A DNA stretch of 64,000 bases from Acholoe squamosa (taxonomy: Eukaryota > Annelida > Polychaeta > Phyllodocida > Polynoidae). The notes under the pieces were generated by a model. The model ran no database searches. It was not told the DNA's origin and worked only from the letters and a program-made list of their open reading frames with translations. This document shows, one piece after another, positions 11,797 through 64,000 of this stretch. Positions within the stretch are counted from its first letter, which is position 1. Every line of letters begins with the position of its first letter. Made by a program: the position numbers and the translations under genes. The DNA is taken from assembly GCA_949317995.1 (NCBI GenBank), contig OX439047.1:34634950-34698949 (forward strand). The letters are read 5' to 3'.

Positions 11797-13264
11797 AAGA
11801 TGCAAATGCCTACACAGCTGAATGTATACACGTATTGGTGCTAATAAAGTATAGTCATTGAATGGGCATTGCCTGTGGCCACTTGGCAGGACTGAGAAAA
11901 GTTTATACAGTCATACAATAAACATGTCCATGCTGATACACGAACACAAAATATAACCTATGTAGCTATGTATAAAATGAGTGCCTAAGTAAGCCATAAG
12001 CCTTTGTGGAAAGTGTTTTCACATGCAGAGCTGCCACTGCCATGGGTGATTGAATCAGATGTGCATGATTACATTTGCCTAAACTAGCTATTTTCAATAT
12101 GTAAGTTTGGATACATTATGTAGTGTTTCGATACCAAGCACTTTTCTAATAATTCATAGAGAATACATTATTAATACGGTTTCCAGGAAGCGATAACGTC
12201 TTGACAGGATATATATAGTCTGTGTCTTGGAGCTCTGCAATGTCGTTGCCCAAGGGGTGGGGTCTAGCGCTGCACACACTCACTCAGATCCTGTTGTGAA
12301 CGCATGGAAAGATCATATCATAATATCACTACCTTCTCCAGGGGCCAAACACTACTTTGGATTAACAAGGATCAATGGATTACCCATGTAACAAAAACCT
12401 AATACCTAAATGGAATCAATAATCTAAGTATGCAACTGGGGGCGGGGGATTAAGTCCCTTATACTCTTGATAAAGCGTAATATTCACTACACAAAACCCG
12501 TTGGTCTTTATAGATGAATTAAATCATTTCTGTTCTATCTTTTTGATTACGTGCATATGTCGTGGTGTAGATGAATGTTGTTTCAATGCTAATGCAGGCA
12601 TATTTCTTTAGTTAAAGTTATAGTGTTATAGATACATAAAATTAGATTAGGCAGAATGATAGAATAGCCTAATTTGTGGTTCATCAGCAATGATTGCATT
12701 GTATACTGAGAATCGTATTGTATACTGAGACCTTAACTTTTTATTCATTGTGTATATAACATGCTCATCGTCATTCTATATCGTGTGGACTTGGACTTTT
12801 TAATTAGCAGTACACAGGAGCACTGTCCTGGCTACTCGCCGATACTTGATAAGAGCAGCCTTATGTTGTAAACACACTTAGAATACAGTTCATGCGCTCT
12901 TATAGAGGTAACATGTGGAATTTATAATGCTGTCTATCTGTTTATTGCAGTGACCCTTTTAAGACTTCAATACCAAACTCGAGTGCAAATTCATTAATAT
13001 CCGTTCACTCCTAGCAATTTAATATGGTGAGCTGGCATGGACTCAGCCTGTACACAGGCAGAAAGAGGGCAATGTAAGGTAAATGTGGTAATTGGCTGCT
13101 AATTCGGCTATATGACTGAGTGTTCACCCATGTAATACTCTCGTACAGTCTTATGATTATTGCCAAGTCAATGTCCTTCTTCCAGGGTAAAATGGTGCTT
13201 CAGGGTGGCCTTTTAAGTTTCACTATAATATTTTCGCCGCATGTTCTGATTGCACTGAAAATGT
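10105..13264. other. Intergenic, no gene seen
   Basis: Apart from the simple repeat at 11594-11791, no feature. A short minus frame at 10898-11107 ends in CPNCSSPELYYI, but nothing else supports it. Confidence 0.5.
11594..11791 (+). repeat. (CTGT)n / (CT)n simple repeat
   Basis: About 200 bp of pyrimidine-rich CTGTCTCT units turning into pure CT from about 11729. Confidence 0.95.
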
Positions 13265-13334
13265 TGTCATAAAACATTAGTATTGAGAAGGAGTGTTTTA
13301 CATTTCCAACACTCAATACTAATGTTTTATGACA
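13265..13334. repeat. Fold-back element with 23-bp perfect arms
   Basis: TGTCATAAAACATTAGTATT+GAG (13265-13287) is exactly complementary to 13312-13334, with a 24-base loop. It sits 6 bp left of the nested repeat complex. Confidence 0.75.
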
Positions 13335-13340
13335 TGTGTA

Positions 13341-14562
13341 GAGGCAAGGAGAAAGGGGGCTCCATGCTAAAATTCAACTTTAAAATTCAGATCACTGGCT
13401 TTTCAGTGATATATTGCAAGAGAAGATAATCCTGTTAGTTTTAGAGGAATGGCTTGCTAAAATTAGGTAGGTGTGACTATTTCCTGAATGGCAATAAGCT
13501 GTATGCCTAATTATTCATGAGATACATATATGTGAGCCAGCAAGCAGAAAGGACAGTAACTGCGGGATTTAGTACCAGATTTAGCCACCAGGGGGCACCA
13601 CTATGGACTAGAATAGGAAAAATATGACTAAAACTGTTATAGGGTACTTTTTTATGGAGAATTCAATGGTTTTTGATAAAACATTCTATTTTGGGTGGAA
13701 AGGTTCCAAATTTGGCATGTAAAAAGAATGTTTTTGGGCCAAAATAGGCATTTTTGTTGATTTCTGTTGCCATGGAAACATGATTTTCATTCTAAATAGG
13801 AAAATCAATGATCCCATTTGAAGGAACATCCCACAAGGTTTACTATGGTGAAAACAGAATGAAAATAGCATTTCTAGATCAAAAGTTATGGGCAAAAGAA
13901 TAAAAATTTATACGAATTTAGCTAATTAGCATAAATTATGCTAATTAGCTATATATCTCATGACCAATTGGACATAGAGCTTATTAACATATTTAAAATT
14001 GTCACACCTACCCATATCTAGCAAGCCATTCCTCCAAAACTAACAGGAGTATCTTCTCATGCTATGTATCACTGTAAAGCTAGTGATTTGAATTTTACAG
14101 TTGACTTTTAGCACGGAGCACCCTTTCTCCTTGCCTCTAATTAGCATAATTTATGCTAATTAGCTAAATTAGCATAAATTTTTATTCTTTTGCCTGTAAC
14201 TTTTGATCTAGAAATGGTATTTTCATTCTGTTTTCACCATAGTAAACCTAGTGAAAGATTCTTTCAAATAGGATAATTGATTTTCCTATTTAGAATGAAA
14301 ATCATGTTTCCATGGCAACAGACATCAACAAAAATGACTATTTAGGCCCAAAAACGTTCTTTTTACATGCCTAATTTGGAACCTTTCCACCCAAAATAGA
14401 ACGTTTTAAATACAATCATTGAATTCTCCATAAAAAAGTACCCTTTAATAGTTTTAGGCATATTTTTCCTATTCTAGCCCATAGTGGTGTCCCCTGGTGG
14501 CTAAAACAGGTACTAAATCCCGCAGGAACCCCCATTTCTGCTTGCTGGCTCACACATATCAC
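13341..14562. mobile_element. Nested, self-inserted repeat element (order A-B-A'-B')
   Basis: Four blocks: A about 13341-13525, B about 13529-13935, A' about 13940-14138 (reverse complement of A), B' about 14140-14562 (reverse complement of B). A simple inverted repeat would read A-B-B'-A'. The order seen fits an element A+B' of about 600 bp interrupted by an inverted full copy B+A'. Outer flanks ACATGTGTA / ACATGTATA may be a duplication. The inner junctions hold the palindrome GCTAATTAGCATAA. No coding capacity. Confidence 0.75.
13584..13600 (+). promoter_or_regulatory. CTCF-like motif inside the nested repeat
   Basis: GCCACCAGGGGGCACCA matches the core of the animal CTCF consensus closely. 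The inverted counterpart in block B' (about 14486-14503) reads with GGGGAC and is weakened. Motif match only; binding is not shown. Confidence 0.4.
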
Positions 14563-14588
14563 ATGTATAACAAATATAAGGCTTAGAA

Positions 14589-14690
14589 AGGTACTCTGTA
14601 GTGATCACCTTTCCTCATCTTGTTGGTGATGTCTGGGGAGAACACCCTGTGATCTTTAGGGTGACCACATGTGATCACTACAGAGTACCT
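14589..14690. repeat. Fold-back element with 20-bp perfect arms
   Basis: AGGTACTCTGTAGTGATCAC (14589-14608) and its exact complement at 14671-14690 enclose about 60 bp, which also contains GTGATC repeats. Resembles a tiny MITE. Confidence 0.7.
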
Positions 14691-15666
14691 GTCTGACCTG
14701 ATCAGAGAAGAGTTTTTGAATGATTACTTTGTCATTAATTAAGATTTTTGCATAATGATCCCCTTCATTCCCCACAATGAAACATTTATTGTGGGCACTT
14801 TAATACATGTATCTGACTTATGCCCTGATGAGGCATACATGTAGATGTTTGTATAAGGAATATTAGCCGGTGTGTGTGTGTTTTGAATACTCAGTGCCCC
14901 TCGGGAGGACAAAGAGCAGGACCCTTAGTCCAAGATGGCGGGTCCGCGAATATTAGCTAGTCCCCCTGCGTATAACTTTATATGGTTTAAGTCACAAAAG
15001 AGGTGTCAGCTATTAAACATATGTTTTCCTTTGATGATTCTGAACAAATAACCTTTTTGTCAATGAAGATTCCAGTGTGATGATATTTTTCACATCATCC
15101 ATCTTATAAGCACTGGTGATCCAGAGGGTTGTAAATAGAAAATCAATATAGCTCATATAGTGAGCATTGCATATTCCATTGATTTGTACTAGGGCCCCCT
15201 GTTGGCAGAAAAATACCATCCAAGTGATGAACTTAAGTGATCATAATGATTACCTTAGGTCGACAATAGGGAAAGATGACCCTAACTCACCAAGGGTGAT
15301 CACCTTCATAGAAGTCTATATATTCAGTGTGCTATATAGCTGTCATACATCGCCTCTCCTTCTTTCGTATGCCAATGCTGTATAAGGTAGGCTGAATAAC
15401 ATTTGTTTCTGTGACCGTATATTATTTCACCGAAGTGTCTCTAAGCTTCTAAGATAAGACCAGTACATTGGTTCGATTATCCTGAACACAATAATCTTCA
15501 GCAAAGCCATTGGCCTTGAGAAAAAAGGGCTTATGCACTTGGCTTGTGACAGTTTGGATTTCTTAGAAATCTGCCAAATCCCATTGTAAACTGTGTTGGT
15601 TTAACTTCATTTACATGAAATTTCGCTCAAACTACTAGATGATCTGACAGCTGGACTCCGGAGGAA

Positions 15667-15697
15667 GATTCCAGAGCATCCTGGATGCTCTGGAATC
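15667..15697. repeat. Perfect 14-bp stem hairpin
   Basis: GATTCCAGAGCATC, a three-base loop CTG, then GATGCTCTGGAATC. Stem is perfect but short for a microRNA precursor. Confidence 0.65.
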
Positions 15698-16566
15698 GTT
15701 CAATGCTACTTGGACCAAGCTTTCTCCGTTTCATATGAAAAGGATTCAGGCAGTGCTGATCACAAACTAGTGTATATATCATTGACTGACTTCCCCCTTT
15801 GCAAAAATTACATTGTTTGGCTCGCCAAGTTTTGTCTGACTTCCATGGAAGTTATTCAGAACTCTAGACTTTGCAAAAGATTTACCTGAAGCAAGTCAGC
15901 CAAACTTTCTCTCTTTTCTGTGGGCCCTTTCCCGTTATGGGACAGATGAGAGGGTGCCTCTTTTTTATTTATGAAATTCGCCTACGAAATCTTTGATCAG
16001 CTCCATTGTTTTTTCATTTGTATGCATCATGATCATTTTTCCCTTTTTTATGCCCATCCCTTAATATCATCGAGTCAACTCACTTTCATCCAAATCGCCC
16101 CCACCCTTCTTTGTGACCTATAATTCAGCATAGAATGTAAAAAGAAAAAAAAAAGAACCATTGCCGTCTGCTCAGTATTGTCTTAATGCACCAAAGTCAA
16201 CTGCATTTGGCAGTAGCCGTGAGAATGGTGGCCCTTCTTAGCAAACAACCACACTATAAAGCCCAGGGGAACCCCGCTCTAGGCTATAACCTAAACAGAA
16301 TGAGTATACACATTTTAGAAGGCCATACTTTACATTTCGCATAGTTATGTGACCATTTTTAGACTGGTTGGTGTTCTTGTTACAATATTGATTCATGCCC
16401 TGGTTATGCACTTAACATATACATGTTTAGTTTTCCGTAACTGATCCCTAGTGTGCCAGATACTATAATAACCTCTATGATTCTGCAGTAGTGTGTTTTA
16501 GTTACCAGAATTACAAGGTGGGTCTAAATGCATTGTATCCTATATTAGGTACTCCTTGGTGATGGC

Positions 16567-16862
16567 CTTGTTAGGGTTTTTTCATATCGTCGTCGCACTG
16601 CAACAAGGTTGTATCTGCATATTTCAAGTTTTGCAGGAGAGGCAAAAGACGGGTTGCAATTACTATAGCACGCAGTTGACACAACCTTATTACACTGGGA
16701 CTTGTAGACAAACATATCATAGATAGAGCTTCAATACTTTTATAGGAGGTAGATAAGGATCAAAAGATGTTAAAATAGAAGAAAACTCAATTTTGCCAAA
16801 ATGTCAATTACAACCTTGTTGCACTGAGGCGAAGATATATGATATTTGTAAGGGTTAGCAAG
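16567..16862. mobile_element. MITE with imperfect inverted ends
   Basis: Left end CTTGTTAGGGTTTTTTCATAT ... CTGCAACAAGGTTGTA; right end TACAACCTTGTTGCACTG ... GTAAGGGTTAGCAAG. The two ends are complementary over about 50 bp with mismatches. Confidence 0.6.
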
Positions 16863-18221
16863 ATACTGGACTACTAATAATTTAATATTATGTAGGGCTG
16901 TGGATAATTTCCCTGGTCAATGCAGCAAGAGTATTCAACAAGTGTAGGCCCTACAGTTCCATATATATACAAGTTCAACACAACATATAGATTCATACTG
17001 AGCCCACTGCTCCCTTTATTCATTTGCACTGATGCAGGTGTTAACACATCAGCTATACAGCCTACAGTTTGTGGGATACCACGATTGGATACACAAACTG
17101 ATGGGTAAAAAAATGAACCAATATTATAATACATCGAGAAATGTAAAACATTGACTAACATAGCGTTGTCCCACTTCCCCTTGCAACATTAACCTAACCT
17201 CTAGTTATCCAAATGGGAAATAAAATACACTGTACATGATACGAGATAATCTAAGGGAGGGACAGAAGGTTATTTCAGAGTTTTGTCTACTTCATATATA
17301 AAAGTAATTGACATTGTGCGCAGTACATGACATATGGTGAATACAGCATTGTGTGTGACCTAAATGGTGCTCACACTTTATCACCCTAGCAGAGTACACA
17401 AGGAAAACATTTATGACAAAAAAGGACTTGAACAAGCGAAACATGGATTTAATTGAATGTGGCCCATTTCCTCTATTCGATTCTATCAAAAATATGGATT
17501 CCATTGAAAATGACCCATTTGATCTATTTGGTAGTATCAAATAAATAGTTGTCTTTTGGCTTTGGAACATTCAATGCAAATCCAATGTAGGGCTTTTATG
17601 CGTATTGATGGAGGAACCCCTTGGTCAGACAACCCTGTTACTCACATATAAAAGAAATTCTTTTCAAAATGCCAACCCAATTCAACCCCTGTGTCATGGT
17701 CTCAAAGCTATTTCAAAACCAGAAATTGCATCACTGAGACAAAGTGCTTGAAAGCAATTTTAATTAATGTAGAAAAACTGTAAGTCTTAGAATTCAACAA
17801 ATACCCTCTACAATACATCTGACTACCCACCAAAGAACACTGATAAAAGTTACATATACATATTCGTGTGCTATCCTAATATTTGTTGACCATTTTTGGT
17901 GACAGAAATACCACAAAGATGTATTTTAGAAAGATATCTACGTGCGATTTATCATGACATAAATCATGAATCAATTGTGAAAGTGAGGGTTATAACCAAG
18001 GGTGAGCTGGGCCTGGAGTAACAGGGGACTTTGACTAGAGCCTACAGTCAAGGTTTATCTTCTGTACACATGTATACTTCTGTCATGGACTTGTCACCCA
18101 CACTAATAAAAGAAATCATCTCCCTATCATTCATAAAGAGTGTCTCTCCTACTCCAATAGTACAAAATGGACACCCTTCAATGGTGAAAGTATGCAGGTA
18201 AAATAATGGCAGTGATTGGCA

Positions 18222-18227
18222 TTTATT
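18222..18227 (-). terminator. Candidate polyadenylation signal of the collagen IV gene
   Basis: AATAAA on the minus strand, about 690 bp beyond the stop codon. It is the first exact hexamer I noticed in the 3' flank; no transcript evidence is available. Confidence 0.3.
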
Positions 18228-18914
18228 TCTCCCATGAATACATGTACCGTACATGATAAGAATGTATAACTCTCAAAAACATATCAAAGGCAATAAGAAC
18301 AGAAATATACCTAAATAGAAGAATAATATTAATCATGCCATTACCTATGCAAAGCCGATGAAAAATTACAAATTTGATCGCAGAAATTGATACAATTGCA
18401 GAACTTCTTATCTTTTCACTATGAAAATGATGAGGCAGTTAATTTGTCCCCTTGTGCGATGCAGCCTACCTTCTGTATGTATACTTAAGGTTGAGCATTT
18501 ATAATTGTAACTCCCACCATGAAGTATAAGTAAATATCAATAGTAAGTAGCACCATAGTTATCAGGTCAATTGGCTCATGTCATTGGAAATGCAACCATT
18601 TGGCATTTACAGACACACCATAATTTATCAATATATCCTATGTTACTCCCTCTAACTTAACTATATTCAAACATCTTCATTTCATTTTAGAAATACAGGA
18701 AAATAATATATCTAATCAAGGACATTCTCATTGCAGATTTTTGAGTAGTCCTCTGACATGCTGCCAGTGCATATTTACCCACTTGTTCCCATCTGCTATC
18801 AGAATGACCTTGAAACCGACAAATGGCCCTCACAAGGTCATATCCATTTGCTGCAATGTGCTATTTTTCAATATTATCATTTACACAGTTAACATTAATG
18901 CCGCATGATGGCGC

Positions 18915-61570
<42,656 letters not shown>

Positions 61571-62636
61571 GGTCCAGCCAGGTAACGCCACACACACTCC
61601 AATAAAAGCTTACTTGTCCTAGGGGAGGGGACCGATGACCATCCTCCCTAGTAACGCGTGGAAAACACTACTTTTCCCTATGTTTCCAGCACTGTGTTCG
61701 CAGCTTACATTTCCACCATCTTGGCAGTGCAAGACTCGCACATGCTGGAGCAGACACCTCAGCACGGCCGCAGCACTCACCTTTTCGCACTATTTTCCTG
61801 ATATTATAAGTTCTCCAGTGGGTGAAAATTATAACCTAATATTTTTCTAAATAGAAAAAAATTAGAACATATAATTCCAAGCTAAGTCGAACTAAAATAG
61901 GAACCAAAAGAAACTTAGAGCAAACTGGGGGAGTTAATTTCAAAACAGGGTTTATGCTAGGACTATGTCTGATCGCGCAGTGATAAATCCCTGCGCTCCT
62001 CCAGCATCCCACTGGAGTAAAGATGCCGCCCCCTCACCCCCATGACCTGTCAATCAACCCACCCCATGCCCTTATCGGGTGCCCGATTACAGTCAAATCC
62101 GCCATACCCTTCACCATAATAACTGTCTCTCCTTATCTCTACCACAAGTTTCTGCAGAGAATAATCACAGCAAGCATACACTGGCCACTGGCCTATCTTC
62201 TGTTTATTTTGCCGGACGCAACTCCGCATTCCTCCCTCTTATCTTGCCACTTTGATGCGCGTCCAGCGTGCCTGGACAAATTCTCCCAACCCTGAGGCCA
62301 GTCGTGCTTAAGCCCCGCCCACTCCCCTCCAAGTGAGGAACTTGTGGTGGACTCAGTCGAAGACGCTGACGGAGACTGAAGTCGGTTGTCTGTCCGTCTC
62401 CGTGGAAGGATTTACAGGACGGGCTTTGGTCGTCCATAGTAGCCTTAGGAGACCAAAGACAACACGGCGGACATTGGAGCAATAAGAGGAGAGAGTTTTG
62501 AGAGGTCGGAGGCCGCCGGACGCGCGGTCTGTGAGCAGAGAAAAGTGAACGCTGTCTTTTGACACACGTGAAAACTAGGGTACATGAGCGAGCAGGGTAG
62601 GGTACCCTAGCATAGTCTGTGTACACGGAGCCGAAG
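61571..62636. promoter_or_regulatory. Putative bidirectional promoter between two collagen IV genes
   Basis: 1066 bp between the two start codons. The half nearer the plus-strand gene (about 62330-62560) is dense in CpG compared with the AT-rich flanks. CCAAT-type pentamers occur at 61599-61603 (CCAAT) and 62473-62477 (ATTGG). In vertebrates the COL4A1/COL4A2 pair is driven from one short shared promoter; the same role is inferred here. No TATA box is convincing. Confidence 0.6.
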
Positions 62637-62671
62637 ATGGAGACCTCCGGCTCCATACAGAAACAAGTCTG
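62637..62671 (+). CDS. Divergent gene, coding exon 1 (probable collagen IV alpha2-like)
   Basis: ATG at 62637, context GAAG-ATG-G, encoding METSGSIQKQV and two bases of Trp, followed by a strong donor GTAAGT. It faces away from the alpha1-like gene. Collagen IV genes are often paired head to head, so the natural reading is the alpha2-like partner. No collagenous sequence is visible within the window, so identity rests on position and signal peptide only. Confidence 0.72.
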
Positions 62672-62828
62672 GTAAGTACTCATATTCTACACTCTTTACA
62701 TCCCCTGACCACTTCTATAGGTTCTAAAAAAAATCATTAATATGGTAGGTTCCCATTTGAAGTGAGTAGAGATAATATTGGCACCAGAATCCATCCCCAT
62801 CTCATTGCTTCCCTCTCTCACTTTGCAG

Positions 62829-62874
62829 GCTCGCGGCGGCGGTGTTATGCCTAGTTGTAGCAAGTGCACACGCA
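62829..62874 (+). CDS. Divergent gene, coding exon 2 (rest of signal peptide)
   Basis: Acceptor TTTGCAG; the exon completes Trp and reads LAAAVLCLVVASAHA, then donor GTAAGT. Joined to exon 1 it gives a 27-residue N terminus with a basic region, hydrophobic core and A-x-A cleavage motif, that is, a signal peptide, ending in phase 0 like exon 1 of the opposite gene. The next exon should carry the 7S cysteines; I did not find it between 62875 and 64000, so it lies beyond the window edge. Confidence 0.72.
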
Positions 62875-64000
62875 GTAAGTACAAATCTTCTATTCAAACT
62901 GTATACATCTGGGAATAGCCACACATCTGTTCTTTCTCTACATAAAATTTGAATGCATGTTATCAAGTAGAAGTAGGTCTAAAATGCCTGAGAAGTAACC
63001 CCTTGTCATCGATGCCAGCAAGTGGATAAGGTGTGTAAACCTGGGGGTCGTCTCAAAAGTCATGCATATGGTCCTGAAACTGCTGCGCTGGCAGTGGAAG
63101 GGGTGTTGTGAGCGATGGGGAGGGTGAGAGGCGGTGAGAGGAAAGCGGGGGGGGGGGGGTATGAGTCTCTGGGGGGAAACTGCTGTGGAGACGAGGGAAG
63201 AGAAAAGGGGTGGTCCGTGGGTGGGTGAGTGGGATGCAGGGGCGACACGGGGCCCCCTGTCCCCATTGTTTATAGCTGTCCTGGGTCTCTTGTGGGTGAA
63301 CACCAGGCTAGAATATACACCAACTCATCCAGAGATGAAATATCAGGTTTTGTCCTACTTCTACCCCCCCCCCTCCCCTCTCCCCATCCCTCCCTACTGC
63401 CAGGTGCATTTCTAGGAAGCAGTATAGCAGTGAGGGAAACTTAGCTCAGTACGTGGGCAGGGTGTGGAGGAGCTCTTGGGACTCCCCCAGAATATAATGT
63501 AGATACTAGAGTTACTCAGAATCTACCTGTACCACCTTCGGTAATTGGAAAGAGAAAATTTTAAAAAGGTATCCCCTATGTCTTGTATTTCAACCCTCTT
63601 TATATAGAGGGTTGAATATATACCTGGGTAATATCTTCCTGCTCTAATATTAAACCGCTTCGTCATAAGTGTATGCCAGAAACAAAAATGCATCAGCAAT
63701 AGATCAAATTATCTTATCTTGAATAACCAGGAGTTGAGACTAACTTGAGAATGTGGTTCTGTTAGCTAATGGATAATAACTGCTCATTTTCCCCAAAGGT
63801 TGAGTGTCTTTGATGCCAAGTCACACATCCTTGACAATGGCACGAAGATCTAGATCTAGTATCCCACCTGTGGTACTGATTTCCATAGGTTAATGCGAAG
63901 CACACAGGTCTACCACCACAAGCTACCACAAGACTACCCCATTCATCTGGTACCTATAAGGCTATATGACGTAGAGATATGCTCAGAAATAGCCTGAGTT
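62875..64000. other. Intron 2 of the divergent gene (to window edge)
   Basis: Begins with donor GTAAGT. Contains poly-G and poly-C tracts (about 63147-63160, 63364-63372). No exon-like Gly-X-Y or Cys cluster was seen on the plus strand. Confidence 0.55.

Larger units (their letters stand above)
14691..18914. other. 3' flank of the collagen gene and intergenic DNA
   Basis: Holds the hairpin at 15667-15697, the MITE at 16567-16862 and, near 18222, a possible poly(A) signal. The 3' UTR probably occupies part of 18222-18914. No other gene seen. Confidence 0.5.

Noticed and set aside
11569-11844. 91-codon Ser/Leu/Val/Cys-rich frame
   Set aside because: Pure translation of the CT/CTGT simple repeat.
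62204-62683. 159-codon minus-strand frame across the putative promoter
   Set aside because: It overlaps the plus-strand start exon antisense, has no domain, and is explained by the GC-rich stretch with few stops.

Overview
This window is animal nuclear DNA, most likely from a marine invertebrate. It has AT-rich intergenic sequence, short exons with canonical GT-AG introns, SINE- and LINE-type retroposons, many small inverted-repeat DNA transposons and microsatellites. Nothing in it fixes the phylum; the SINE tails, (ACTC)n and (AAAC)n after a '..GCGTTAAAC'-like end, resemble lophotrochozoan dispersed repeats, which is only a hint.

The dominant feature is one complete collagen type IV alpha-chain gene on the minus strand, 61570 down to 18915. 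I could assemble it as 37 coding exons (36 GT-AG introns) whose phases all join without a frameshift. They give 5289 nt of coding sequence including the stop, that is 1762 residues: signal peptide, Cys-rich 7S segment, about 1470 residues of interrupted Gly-X-Y, and a C-terminal NC1 domain with all 12 cysteines. It looks alpha1-like. About 1.07 kb upstream, on the plus strand, a second gene begins (62637, signal peptide split over two exons) and runs out of the window. This is the head-to-head arrangement known for collagen IV alpha1/alpha2 pairs, so 61571-62636 should be a shared bidirectional promoter.

Left of the collagen gene (1-18914) there is mostly non-coding sequence. It holds a decayed non-LTR retrotransposon fragment with reverse transcriptase and RNase H remnants (about 1625-3600), an intact intronless 269-codon reading frame of unknown function on the minus strand (9234-10043) that is markedly more GC-rich than its surroundings, and several transposon structures. 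The most unusual of these is an interleaved inverted-repeat complex at 13341-14562, best read as one element inserted in inverted orientation into another copy of itself.

The collagen introns carry many non-autonomous elements: a Tc1/mariner- or pogo-like 1.44 kb element with an internal 91-bp satellite and a nested hAT-like element (intron 35), CCCACTTGGC-ended elements (introns 4 and 22, and one upstream), a 253-bp fold-back element with TA duplications (intron 1), a hAT-like element (intron 1), two well-formed SINE copies with 12-13 bp target-site duplications (one of them in intron 2), and a near-identical 231-bp tandem duplication (intron 1). I found no CRISPR array, tRNA or rRNA gene, and no clear sign of a wholly new biochemical system. 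The most novel items are the nested repeat complex, the unassigned 269-residue protein, and the repeat families.
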